DNA from: UBA7803 sp041686955
Lineage (GTDB): Bacteria; Pseudomonadota; Gammaproteobacteria; Pseudomonadales; Azotimanducaceae
Assembly: GCA_041686955.1 (NCBI GenBank)
Contig: JAWLCV010000076.1
Span: 1 to 19,692, forward strand
Length of the DNA: 19,692 bases
Reading direction: 5' to 3'
Shown here: in pieces, positions 1-6,964 of the stretch
How the letters are laid out: each line of letters starts with the position of its first letter
Position numbering within the stretch: the stretch's first letter is position 1
Translations under genes and position numbers: made by a program
The notes under the pieces: model-generated
The model's database searches: none
The model's input: the letters and a program-made list of their open reading frames with translations, nothing else
Told to the model about the DNA's origin: nothing

Positions 1-157
1 TGATGATGATGGTCGACATCCCGGCGTCCTCGTTGCCCTGGGAGCCGAGTATAAACACAATCCCGCGCCCGCGACCTTGCGGACCCGCAGCTTGCGGGTT
101 TCGCTACAGATTCGCCGGGGGGAGGGATACACTCGGGCCCTTCGGGCGCGGAGGGGC
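1..157. other. Left-edge non-coding stretch, possible start of a divergent minus-strand gene
   Basis: No complete gene lies here. On the minus strand an ATG at position 19 reads MSTIII and runs off the window edge. A GAGGA ribosome-binding-like sequence lies 7 nt upstream of it, so a divergent gene may begin here. Only six codons are visible, so nothing can be said about its product. On the plus strand a TATAAA hexamer at about 50-55 lies in otherwise GC-rich DNA, but no -35 at proper spacing was found. The remainder is the upstream region of the phosphatase gene. Confidence 0.2.
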
Positions 158-997
158 ATGACGGTGACCTCGTGGCTCTGGACGTCCAGCGGAATCTCCC
201 ATCAGGGCAACGAACGTTCCCTAAACGAAGACGCTTACCTCGACGCGGGCAGCCGGTGCCTGTGGGCCGTGGCCGACGGCATGGGCGGTCACGAGGCCGG
301 TGACGTGGCGAGCCGCCGGGTCATCGAGGCGCTGGCCGCCATCGCTCCGGGATCCACCGTGGAAGACTATGCGGAGGGCATTCGCGGTGCCGTGGCCCGC
401 GCCAACGCGGCGTTGCTCGATCTGGGCCGCGCCCGTCCCGGCGGCATCGTCGGGAGCACCGTGGTGGTGCTGTGTGCCGCAGCGGGCCGGGCCGGGGTGC
501 TCTGGGCAGGCGACAGCCGCGCCTACCGGCTGCGGGATGGCCGGCTCGAGCAGCTCACCCGGGATCACAGCCGCGTTCAGGATCTCGTGGATCGCGGGCG
601 GCTCGACCCGGAGCAGGCCGAGTCCCACCCTCAGGCCAACCTCATCACCCGCGCCGTGGGAGTCAGCGAAACCCTGGAGCTGGACTTCAAGCTCGTGGAT
701 CTGGCGGGCGACGACCGGTTCCTGCTGTGCAGCGACGGCCTGTCACGCTACGTCGGGCCGGAGCGCATGGCCGCGGCGCTGCGGCGTCTCTACCCCCGGG
801 AAAGCTGCAGCGAGCTCCTCCAGGCCGCGCTGGCGGCCCCCGCCCGGGACAACGTGACCGTGGTCGTGGCGGGGTGCCGGGAGGACACCCAGGCGGAGAC
901 CATCTTCAACCCGGAAGCGCCCCGGGCCGAGGAGCCGCCAGAGGACGCCACCATCAGAAGTGAGCCCGCCGCGCGCCACGAGTCGCCGGACCGCTGA
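158..997 (+). CDS. PP2C-family Ser/Thr protein phosphatase
   Basis: This 279-residue protein is a soluble cytoplasmic phosphatase of the metal-dependent PPM/PP2C (Stp1/PppA-like) family, which removes phosphate from Ser/Thr. All expected motifs are present in order: NEDAY at 23-27 (Asp25), ADGMGG at 39-44 (Asp40), GSTVVV at 99-104, GDSRAYRLRDG at 118-128, CSDGL at 191-195 (Asp193) and DNVTVVV at 231-237 (Asp231). The metal-binding aspartates are therefore intact. About 45 residues after the catalytic domain form an acidic, Pro/Glu-rich tail with no recognised domain. The start was chosen at ATG 158 because homology begins just after it. GGAGG lies only 3 nt upstream of that ATG, so GTG at 164 is a close alternative. 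An ATG at 77 would add an atypical arginine-rich extension. The gene lies 236 nt before the secreted-peptide gene and shares the locus with a two-FHA protein, which suggests it opposes an unseen kinase. Confidence 0.93.
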   Translation: MTVTSWLWTSSGISHQGNERSLNEDAYLDAGSRCLWAVADGMGGHEAGDVASRRVIEALAAIAPGSTVEDYAEGIRGAVARANAALLDLGRARPGGIVGSTVVVLCAAAGRAGVLWAGDSRAYRLRDGRLEQLTRDHSRVQDLVDRGRLDPEQAESHPQANLITRAVGVSETLELDFKLVDLAGDDRFLLCSDGLSRYVGPERMAAALRRLYPRESCSELLQAALAAPARDNVTVVVAGCREDTQAETIFNPEAPRAEEPPEDATIRSEPAARHESPDR

Positions 998-1001
998 TCT
1001 T

Positions 1002-1028
1002 CGAACGTCGGGCAGCGCCCGACGTTCG
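1002..1028. repeat. Perfect inverted repeat after the phosphatase gene
   Basis: Two 12-base arms, CGAACGTCGGGC and GCCCGACGTTCG, are exact reverse complements around a 3-nt AGC loop, starting 5 nt after the phosphatase stop codon. It could act as a terminator, but no T-run follows. The octamer CGACGTTC within it recurs at 1053-1060 and, inverted, at 1003-1010. This also fits a protein-binding upstream activating site for the sigma-54 promoter downstream. The sequence alone does not decide between these. Confidence 0.6.
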
Positions 1029-1060
1029 GTGGTCGAGATGTCGGCCGACGCACGACGTTC

Positions 1061-1090
1061 CACGCTCGAAGCGTGTGACGCATTGTCATA
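1061..1090. promoter_or_regulatory. Cluster of short inverted repeats, possible activator site
   Basis: CACGCT and AGCGTG form an inverted repeat with a CGA loop (1061-1075). TGTGAC and GTCATA (5 of 6 symmetric) flank a 5-nt spacer at 1074-1090. Just upstream is the 10-base palindrome GTCGGCCGAC at 1040-1049. These lie 25-75 nt before the IHF site and 65-115 nt before the -24 element. Enhancer-binding proteins of sigma-54 promoters usually bind in that range. Which repeat, if any, is the real site is unknown. Confidence 0.3.
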
Positions 1091-1113
1091 CGCAACTGAA
1101 TCAAAGAAAGAAA

Positions 1114-1126
1114 TATCAATCACTTA
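1114..1126 (+). promoter_or_regulatory. IHF-binding site match upstream of the secreted-peptide gene
   Basis: TATCAATCACTTA matches the IHF consensus WATCAANNNNTTR at every defined position. It lies in a local A/T-rich stretch, 29 nt upstream of the sigma-54 -24 element. That is where IHF normally bends DNA to bring an upstream activator to the polymerase. The same arrangement recurs at 10134-10190. Confidence 0.6.
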
Positions 1127-1155
1127 GCAGGCGATCACCGCGAATATCCGGGTGT

Positions 1156-1171
1156 TGGCACGGTTCCCGCT
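1156..1171 (+). promoter_or_regulatory. Sigma-54 (RpoN) -24/-12 promoter of the secreted-peptide gene
   Basis: TGGCACG, four bases, then CCGCT matches the sigma-54 consensus TGGCACR-N4-TTGCW at all but the two Ts. The invariant GG and GC are exactly spaced. Transcription would begin near 1182, about 50 nt before the peptide ATG at 1234. No equally good sigma-70 promoter was seen in this gap: TTGTCA at 1083 has no -10 at correct spacing. An exact IHF consensus lies upstream and a second promoter of the same design occurs at 10175, which makes a chance match less likely. Confidence 0.65.
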
Positions 1172-1233
1172 ATCACCGGTCCGCGTGGGCATCGGGGCTC
1201 ACTCAACAAACCACCACCACGGAGGATGAAACC

Positions 1234-1497
1234 ATGAACGCACTGGCATTGATCGATCTCGGCGTCTCCAACGAACTCGACGGCAAGGCACTCGCCGAGG
1301 TGAAGGGCAGCGGCATGTGGCACCTGCGCAGCTCCTACGTCTCCACCGGCAACTGGAGCGGCTTCCAGTTCCGTTACTCGAGCTACCAGGGCCAGAAGTT
1401 CCACGACGGTTACCTGTCGAAGCACTACGTCGAGGGCTGGAAGCGCACCCGCGTGCAGACCGAGTACAGCACCTGGGACAAGTACGTCCGGGTGTAA
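1234..1497 (+). CDS. Secreted peptide precursor with double-glycine-type leader
   Basis: This 87-residue precursor has a strong ribosome-binding site, GGAGGA, 7 nt before the ATG. Residues 1-26 look like a C39-type leader ending in Gly25-Ser26. Counting back from the cut, Leu15 (-12), Leu20 (-7), Val23 (-4), Gly25 (-2) and Ser26 (-1) fall at the positions conserved in double-glycine leaders. Cleavage would release a 61-residue core starting GMWHLRSS. The core has no cysteine, 14 aromatic residues (7 Tyr, 4 Trp, 3 Phe), many Ser/Thr/Gly, and about +5 net charge without His. I do not recognise its family. It lies beside a C39-peptidase ABC exporter with HlyD and TolC partners, so it is the likely cargo. 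It could be a bacteriocin, signal peptide or surface/matrix peptide. It appears monocistronic: own sigma-54-type promoter, own terminator. Confidence 0.85.
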   Translation: MNALALIDLGVSNELDGKALAEVKGSGMWHLRSSYVSTGNWSGFQFRYSSYQGQKFHDGYLSKHYVEGWKRTRVQTEYSTWDKYVRV

Positions 1498-1520
1498 GGC
1501 GGGACTCACGCCTCGCGGAT

Positions 1521-1549
1521 GGCGGAGACCTTCGGGTCTCCGCCTTTTC
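1521..1549 (+). terminator. Strong intrinsic terminator after the peptide gene
   Basis: A perfect 10-bp stem (GGCGGAGACC paired with GGTCTCCGCC) encloses a stable TTCG tetraloop and is followed directly by TTTTCTT. It starts 24 nt after the peptide stop codon. It separates the peptide transcript from the transporter operon and would also stabilise the 3' end of an abundant small mRNA. It makes the in-frame ATG at 1519 an implausible start for the next gene. Confidence 0.93.
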
Positions 1550-1603
1550 TTCATCCCCAGCAGGTGCACGTCGTGGTGAATTTCAGATTTCGCAAGGCCC
1601 GCC

Positions 1604-1632
1604 TTCACAATGCTCCGGCGCAGTCCTATGCT
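1604..1632 (+). promoter_or_regulatory. Candidate sigma-70 promoter for the secretion operon
   Basis: TTCACA at 1604-1609 and TATGCT at 1627-1632 are separated by exactly 17 nt, with five of six and four of six matches to the consensus hexamers. Transcription would start near 1639, directly after the peptide terminator, and would serve the TolC-FHA-HlyD-ABC operon. The resulting leader before ATG 1648 would be very short, which slightly favours the in-frame GTG at 1672 as the true start of the first gene. Confidence 0.4.
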
Positions 1633-1647
1633 GTGGTTCCAGAGCGC

Positions 1648-3102
1648 ATGCTGCCGCACGGACGTTGCGCAGTGATTGCATCAGCACCAGCACGGTCCAC
1701 GGGGAGACCGGCACGGCGCCTCATCCTGATCCTGGCCTCCCTGTGTCTGTCTGCCTGCATGACCCCCGCCGGGGGCCCCGAATACGAGCGCCCGGAGCTG
1801 CCTGCCAAGGAAGGCTGGTCCCAGCTCGAGGGTCGCGAGCTCGATCCCGCCGAAGTGATCCGCCCCGACTGGTGGAAGGGTTTCGGCGACCCGTACCTGA
1901 ACGCGCTCATCGCCCAGGCCCTCGAGAGCAATCCGGAGCTCGAGGTGGCGGCGCTGCGCCTCGAGCAGGCGGGCATCGACCTGAAGAACGAGCGGCGCAG
2001 CCTGCTGCCGGAAGTGGGCGCCAATCCCCGGGCCCAGGTGACCGGTTCCGACGAGACCAGCGGCACCACGGTGAGCCGCGAGCTCCTCGGCCTCGACGTG
2101 AGCTGGGAGATCGACCTCTGGGGCAAGCTGCGCGAGCGCCTGGCCGCGCAGCGCGCCAGCTACGCAGCCTCGGAGATGGACTGGCGTGGCACCTACCTGA
2201 AGCTGGTCGCCGACGTGGCCACGCGGTACTTCCGCATCCGTCAGCTCGACGAGCAGATTCACCATCAGCGCGAAGCGCTCGCGAACAGCGAGGAGCTGCT
2301 CGCCATCTACGAAGCTCAGTTCGGCGAAGGCCTGGTGGCCGAGACCCAGTTGCTCAATCAGCGCTCGGAGGTGGAAAGCCTCGCCACCCAGGTGCTGGAG
2401 TCCGAGCGCCAGCGTGACGAGGACGAGCTGAAGCTCGCGCGCCTGCTCGGCCGGCCGGCGGGGGAGTTCGAAGTGCCGGTCGCGCACCTGCGCAACACGG
2501 TGAAGCCCCTGGAGGTGCCACTGATGCTGCCGGGCGACGTGCTGGCGCGCCGGCCCGACGTGCTGCAGGCGGAACTCGCCGTGCTGCGGGCGCACCACCT
2601 GCTGGGCGAAGCGCGGCTGGCGCGGCTGCCGAATCTGAATTTCACCTCCGGCTTCGGCATGGCGAAGCTGGTGTCGGCGAGCTGGACCTGGGGGCTGGCG
2701 ACCTCGTTGGCTGGCATGTTCGACCGGGATACCCGGGTGCAGGTGGAGACCAACGAGGTGACGGTGCGGGAAACCGTCACCGCCTATCGGGAGAAGGTCC
2801 TCACTGCTTACGAGGAAGTGGAGATCGCCCTGCTGAACCTGCGTTCGCGGCGCGAGCAGATGGCGCGCCTGGAGCGGCAGATCGAGATGCTGCAGGTCGT
2901 GCGCGACGTTCAGCGCGAGCGGCTGAAGGAGGGGCTGGTTTCCCAGCTCGAGCTGTTCGAGACGGAGCGCTCGCTGCTCGGCAGCCAGCAGTCGCTGCTG
3001 CAGGCCTACCAGCAGGTGCTGGCCGATACCGTCACTCTGTACATGGCGCTGGGCGGAGGCTGGTCCGCCCGCGAGGACCGGGGGCTGGCCGCAAGCAACT
3101 GA
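1648..3102 (+). CDS. TolC/NodT-family outer-membrane efflux lipoprotein
   Basis: This 484-residue protein belongs to the outer-membrane factor family that forms the trimeric exit duct of tripartite secretion and efflux systems. From ATG 1648, an Arg-rich n-region and hydrophobic stretch (about 23-36) lead to a lipobox LSAC with Cys37, so it should be a lipoprotein anchored in the outer membrane. The mature start has the NodT/OprM-like GPEYERPELP and WWKGFGDPYLN segments. The rest is long alpha-helical repeats and ends near ALGGGW, typical of the NodT group. The start is uncertain because no clear ribosome-binding site exists; GTG 1672 would give a more normal 29-residue signal region. It is first in an operon with the FHA, HlyD and ABC genes (12-nt gap to the next gene), so it probably serves that exporter. 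NodT-type lipoproteins are more usual partners of RND pumps. Confidence 0.9.
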   Translation: MLPHGRCAVIASAPARSTGRPARRLILILASLCLSACMTPAGGPEYERPELPAKEGWSQLEGRELDPAEVIRPDWWKGFGDPYLNALIAQALESNPELEVAALRLEQAGIDLKNERRSLLPEVGANPRAQVTGSDETSGTTVSRELLGLDVSWEIDLWGKLRERLAAQRASYAASEMDWRGTYLKLVADVATRYFRIRQLDEQIHHQREALANSEELLAIYEAQFGEGLVAETQLLNQRSEVESLATQVLESERQRDEDELKLARLLGRPAGEFEVPVAHLRNTVKPLEVPLMLPGDVLARRPDVLQAELAVLRAHHLLGEARLARLPNLNFTSGFGMAKLVSASWTWGLATSLAGMFDRDTRVQVETNEVTVRETVTAYREKVLTAYEEVEIALLNLRSRREQMARLERQIEMLQVVRDVQRERLKEGLVSQLELFETERSLLGSQQSLLQAYQQVLADTVTLYMALGGGWSAREDRGLAASN

Positions 3103-3114
3103 CCGAGGAAGGGC

Positions 3115-5559
3115 ATGCTGAAGCTGATTCTCGAGCCCGTGTCGCATCCCCATCTGGAGCCCATCGTCATCGAGGACGCCTTGTTCGCCATCGGCCGCAG
3201 GGAGCCGCCGTTCGCCGGCGACGCCAGCGGCTCCGCGGCGCGGTTGTCGCGGCGCCACGCCCGCATCTTCGTGGAGCGGGGCCTCGCCTACATCGCCGAC
3301 CTGGGCAGCCTGAACGGCACCCAGCTCAACGGCACGCCGCTGGGCCGGGAAGCCGCGGTGCTCAACCCGGGCGATGAGATCGGCCTCGGCGGCGAGTACA
3401 CCTTCCGGGTGGACGTGCAGGCCGACGACACCGGCGATCGGACCGTGGGCGAGACCGTGGCGACCCGCCTGGTGCTGCGGCCCGTGCAGCCGGACAGCGG
3501 GCTGGAAACCATCGTCGTCGAGCGGTTTCCGTTCCTGGTGAATCGCAGCGACGAGCTGTTCGCCCAGTACCTCGACCGCTACCCGGACGACGTGCGGCGC
3601 ATCTCGCGCCGCCAGGCCGTGATCCTGGAGAAGGGTGACGGCATCTGCGTGGAGGACCTCGACAGCGCCAACGGCACCTTCGTCGGCGGTGAGCGGCTGG
3701 ACGAGCAGGCACGTCCGCTCCAGGACGGCGACGTGCTGGCGTTCGGCGGGGACCGCTTCGCGTACCGCGTGAGCATCGACCGGTACGATGTGACGGAGGG
3801 GCAGGATGCCACCATGTTCGTGGCCGCCGCCTGCAGAGGCGGCGCGGCCGCCACGGCAGGCGGCGAGGCCGCGCCGGACACCGTAGCGCCCAGGGATCCG
3901 TCGGAGGATGCGGACCATACCCGCTTCGTCGATTCCGCCACGTCGTTTCTCGACGTTTTCTGTGCCGAGGAGCCGGAGCGGGACGCCCTCCCGACGGACG
4001 AGGCGGCCCGCCCGGCGCCTGCGCCCCGGGGCGTGGTCCGGCAGCTGCTGGAAGCGCTGGAGCTCGGCAACGGCCGTTCCCGGCGCGCCGTCGCCTGGTC
4101 GCTCGCGGGCCTGGTGCTGGTGGCGGCGCTGCTTACCGGCGGCTACCTGGCGGGCGCCGAGCGCCGCGCCATCAAGAGCGCCCTCGACGACGGCGATTTC
4201 GCCGCCAGCGCCGCCGCGGCTCAGGTCTTCCTGGAGCTTCGTCCGGACGACGCGGACGTGGGCCGCTGGGGCACCGAGGCGGTGGTCCGCGCGGTGCTGC
4301 CCGGCTGGATGCGGGCGCTTCGGGAGGGGCGCTTCGACGAGGCGCGCGAGCGGGTGGCCCGGGCGAAGCGAGCTCATCCGGGCATCGCCGGGGCCGGTGA
4401 GATGCTCGGCCTGCTCGACTGGGCGGTGCGCCTGCGCGAGTACGAGGAGCGGCGGGGCGGTCCCGGCGCCCCCATGTCCATACTCGGCGACGCGCGGGTG
4501 ATCGAATCCCTGGTCGCCGAGTGGGATGCCGACCGGTTCAAGAACCGCCAGCTTCTGACCCAGGCGAGCATCTGGGAGCCGGATTTCGAAGACCTCGGCT
4601 CGGGACTGGTGAGCAGCCTGCGGGGCCTGCGCCGGGATCAGGCCACCTACGGCGCCGACATCGCGGCGCTGACGAAGGCGGTGGAGAACGCCCTGGAAGG
4701 TGGCGAGCTGGCTCGAATCGAGCCGCTGCTCGCCACCTTCCAGGCGGAGCACCCTCGGCTCGCCGGCATCGACGAGCTGCGTGCGGACGTGGAGGCCTAT
4801 GGGCGTCTGCGGGAGAGCGCGGAGCGGGACCCCGTGGGCTTCGCGGCAGCGGTCGACGCCGTCAGCTTCCGCACGGAGCTGGTGCGTGCCCAGGCGGATC
4901 GCTGGCTGACCACCGTGGCGCTGCCCGAGGAAGTGGTGGCTGCGTACCGCCGGGCGCGCGGCGCCTGGCAGTCCGGCGACCTGGCCGGCGCCGAGGCCGC
5001 TCTGGAGCCGTTGCTCACGGGTCCCCACGGCGAGCGCGCCCAACGCACCATCGAACGCTATCAGCGGGTGCGCGGTGGCTTCGACGCCCTGCAGGCCATC
5101 CGCGAGGCTGCCGACTACGACGCCCGGGTGGCCGCCTTCCGCGCCGATCTGGTGCCGGAGGAAGACACCTTCTTCCTGGAAGCCACCGAGGCCGACTACC
5201 GCCGCTACCTGGCACGCCTGGAGGACGAGCTGGAAGCCCGGCGGCGGAGTGCCGAAGAAGCCTGGGCCCGATTCAGGAACGGGGGCGGCCTGCCCAGCGT
5301 GGTGCGGGTGGAAGACGGCGTGTCGGAGCGCTTCCTGCGCCAGGCGGCGCTGCTCTCCGAGGCGCACGCGGCGCTCCGCGAAGGCGCCCGCGCCTGGCGC
5401 AGCATCGGCCGCTCGCCGCCGGACCAGTGGCAGGCGTTGACGGTGGCGGTGGAGAACGAGATCAAACGGCAGCGCAGCGCGCTGGAGGATCTGAGCCTGG
5501 TGCTGGAGCCCGCGTTGCTCCAGGCGAAGCTCGAGCGGCTGCCCAACGTGGAGGACTGA
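3115..5559 (+). CDS. Membrane protein with two cytoplasmic FHA domains and a large helical periplasmic region
   Basis: This 814-residue protein has GAGGAAGG just upstream of its ATG. FHA domain 1 (about 1-100) keeps GR27-28, SRRH 45-48 and NG67-68, the residues that read phosphothreonine. FHA domain 2 (about 115-222) has Arg144, Ser164 and NG186-187, but the usual SRxH His is Gln167 and the Gly of GR is Asn, so its binding may be altered. A low-complexity acidic linker follows (about 225-320), then one transmembrane helix (about 326-346). The final 465 residues are predicted helical, with degenerate TPR-like hairpins near 350-385, 400-425 and 613-640. The topology places the FHA domains in the cytoplasm and the helical part in the periplasm. 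Its place between the TolC and HlyD genes suggests a scaffold or regulator of the exporter, read by a kinase and the upstream phosphatase. I know no named family with exactly this architecture. Confidence 0.88.
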   Translation: MLKLILEPVSHPHLEPIVIEDALFAIGRREPPFAGDASGSAARLSRRHARIFVERGLAYIADLGSLNGTQLNGTPLGREAAVLNPGDEIGLGGEYTFRVDVQADDTGDRTVGETVATRLVLRPVQPDSGLETIVVERFPFLVNRSDELFAQYLDRYPDDVRRISRRQAVILEKGDGICVEDLDSANGTFVGGERLDEQARPLQDGDVLAFGGDRFAYRVSIDRYDVTEGQDATMFVAAACRGGAAATAGGEAAPDTVAPRDPSEDADHTRFVDSATSFLDVFCAEEPERDALPTDEAARPAPAPRGVVRQLLEALELGNGRSRRAVAWSLAGLVLVAALLTGGYLAGAERRAIKSALDDGDFAASAAAAQVFLELRPDDADVGRWGTEAVVRAVLPGWMRALREGRFDEARERVARAKRAHPGIAGAGEMLGLLDWAVRLREYEERRGGPGAPMSILGDARVIESLVAEWDADRFKNRQLLTQASIWEPDFEDLGSGLVSSLRGLRRDQATYGADIAALTKAVENALEGGELARIEPLLATFQAEHPRLAGIDELRADVEAYGRLRESAERDPVGFAAAVDAVSFRTELVRAQADRWLTTVALPEEVVAAYRRARGAWQSGDLAGAEAALEPLLTGPHGERAQRTIERYQRVRGGFDALQAIREAADYDARVAAFRADLVPEEDTFFLEATEADYRRYLARLEDELEARRRSAEEAWARFRNGGGLPSVVRVEDGVSERFLRQAALLSEAHAALREGARAWRSIGRSPPDQWQALTVAVENEIKRQRSALEDLSLVLEPALLQAKLERLPNVED

Positions 5560-5561
5560 TC

Positions 5562-6941
5562 ATGGCGCCCGTGTATCACCGATCGAGCAGGCGGCAGAAC
5601 GGCGTGGACGAGGATCACGCTCCCGAGGGAATGGCGATACTCACCGACGAGCCCTCCCGGCTCATGCGCGCCACCATCCTGGTGCTGTTCGCCATGCTGG
5701 CGGCGGCGGTGGCGTGGTCGTTCTACGGTCGCGTGGACGTGATCGTCGAAGGCACCGGCACCGTGAAGCCGGAGACCCCGGAGAGCAAGGTGCACGTGCC
5801 CATCAAGGGGCACATCGCCGACATCTACGTGGCCGAAGGAATGCCGGTGGCGGCCGGGGACGTGATGATGCGGTTGAACTCGCCGAGCGCCATCGAGCTC
5901 GCCGGCCAGGCGACCCAGGCGAAGCTGAACCTGGCGTCCGCCGAGATCAAGCACGCCAGCTTCCCGGACACCCGCCGTGCCATGGAGAAGGAGCTCGAAG
6001 CCATCGCCCGCACCCTGGCGGCGGAGCAGCGCGAGTACGAGCGCAAGGTGGTGGAAGACATGGCGAGGCTCGCCGAGGAGCAGACCCTGAACCTCGAGAA
6101 GGCGCGGGCGAAGCTGGCCAAGGCGCAGGAAGAGTGGGCCCACGCCAAGCGGGTGCTCGACCAGCACGTGCGCCTGTTCGAATCCCCGGGCGGCGGCGGG
6201 GTTTCCGGCCAGCAGGTGGAGGAGAAGCGCAAGCAGCTTCGGGACAAGGAGATCGACCTGCGTCTCGCGGAGGTGGAACTCGGCGAGTTCGAGGTGAAGC
6301 TGGGCGAGGAGACCGCGAAGAAGCGCGCCGAGATCGAGAAGAAATCCCAGGAGCTTCTGGGTCTGGAAGCGAAGTACCAGGCCACCGTGCTGCAGCTCGC
6401 GAGCCAGGAGGAGCAGGTGGAGACCGACCTGCGCCTGGCTCGCGCCAAGGCGCAGGCGGCGTCCCAGGTCAGCTACAAGGACATCGACGACGACAATTTT
6501 CTTCTGATCCGGGCGCCGGTGGACGGCGTGGTCACCTGGGTCACCCAGGCCCAGGTCGGCACCCAGGTGGACGACAAGGAGCCCGTGATCTCCATCGCGC
6601 CGAAGGACGTGCGCAAGGTGCTGGAGATCGAGATCAGTGAGCGGGACCGCGCCTTCCTGACGCCGGGGGCGCCGGTGAAGGTGAAGGTCAACGCCTTCTC
6701 TTACCAGCGCTACGGCTTCCTGGACGGCGAGCTGGAGTACATCGCGCCGGCGAGCCACGTGAATCCCGCCACCAAGCAGACCGTCTATGGCGGCCGGGTG
6801 GGCCTGGCCCGGGATCACTTCCGGGTCAACGGTGAGGTGGTGCCGTTGCATTACGGCATGGGCGCCAAGGTGGAAATCGTGGTGCGGGAGCGTCGCGTCG
6901 TCGACCTGGCGCTCGACCCGCTCAGGAACGTGACCGGATGA
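5562..6941 (+). CDS. HlyD-family membrane fusion protein (type I secretion adaptor)
   Basis: This 459-residue periplasmic adaptor links an inner-membrane ABC exporter to a TolC-type duct. It has a cytoplasmic N-terminus of about 35 residues, one transmembrane helix (about 36-55), a lipoyl-like half motif (about 77-105, containing PIKGHIADIYVAEG), and a long coiled coil (about 115-305). The second lipoyl half follows (FLLIRAPVDGVVTWV, about 312-326), then a beta-barrel and C-terminal domain. Length and order match HlyD/NHLM-type secretion proteins. The start at ATG 5562 lies 2 nt after the FHA stop codon, consistent with translational coupling. The open frame continues far upstream of 5562, but only as a shadow of the FHA gene. 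Its end overlaps a possible ATG of the ABC gene. Confidence 0.93.
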   Translation: MAPVYHRSSRRQNGVDEDHAPEGMAILTDEPSRLMRATILVLFAMLAAAVAWSFYGRVDVIVEGTGTVKPETPESKVHVPIKGHIADIYVAEGMPVAAGDVMMRLNSPSAIELAGQATQAKLNLASAEIKHASFPDTRRAMEKELEAIARTLAAEQREYERKVVEDMARLAEEQTLNLEKARAKLAKAQEEWAHAKRVLDQHVRLFESPGGGGVSGQQVEEKRKQLRDKEIDLRLAEVELGEFEVKLGEETAKKRAEIEKKSQELLGLEAKYQATVLQLASQEEQVETDLRLARAKAQAASQVSYKDIDDDNFLLIRAPVDGVVTWVTQAQVGTQVDDKEPVISIAPKDVRKVLEIEISERDRAFLTPGAPVKVKVNAFSYQRYGFLDGELEYIAPASHVNPATKQTVYGGRVGLARDHFRVNGEVVPLHYGMGAKVEIVVRERRVVDLALDPLRNVTG

Positions 6942-6964
6942 GGACGACGAGCACGGGGGATTTC

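Noticed and set aside
1083..1119. TTGTCA with TATCAA as a sigma-70 promoter for the peptide gene
   Set aside because: The spacing is 25 nt, far from 17, and the A/T-rich part is better explained by the IHF match.
1317..1332. TGGCACC-N4-CAGCT, a sigma-54-like match inside the peptide gene
   Set aside because: It lies within coding sequence (Trp-His-Leu codons), has more mismatches, lacks an IHF site, and the terminator at 1521 would stop its transcript.
1519..1647. N-terminal extension of the TolC-type lipoprotein to ATG 1519
   Set aside because: It would start inside the terminator hairpin of the peptide gene and place 79 residues before the lipobox Cys. ATG 1648 or GTG 1672 fits a lipoprotein signal better.
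1681..5367. Very long minus-strand open frame (over 1200 codons) antisense to the TolC and FHA genes
   Set aside because: It mirrors the high-GC codon pattern of the plus-strand genes. Its translation is rich in His, Gln and Arg with no recognisable domain, and the plus-strand genes have clear motifs.
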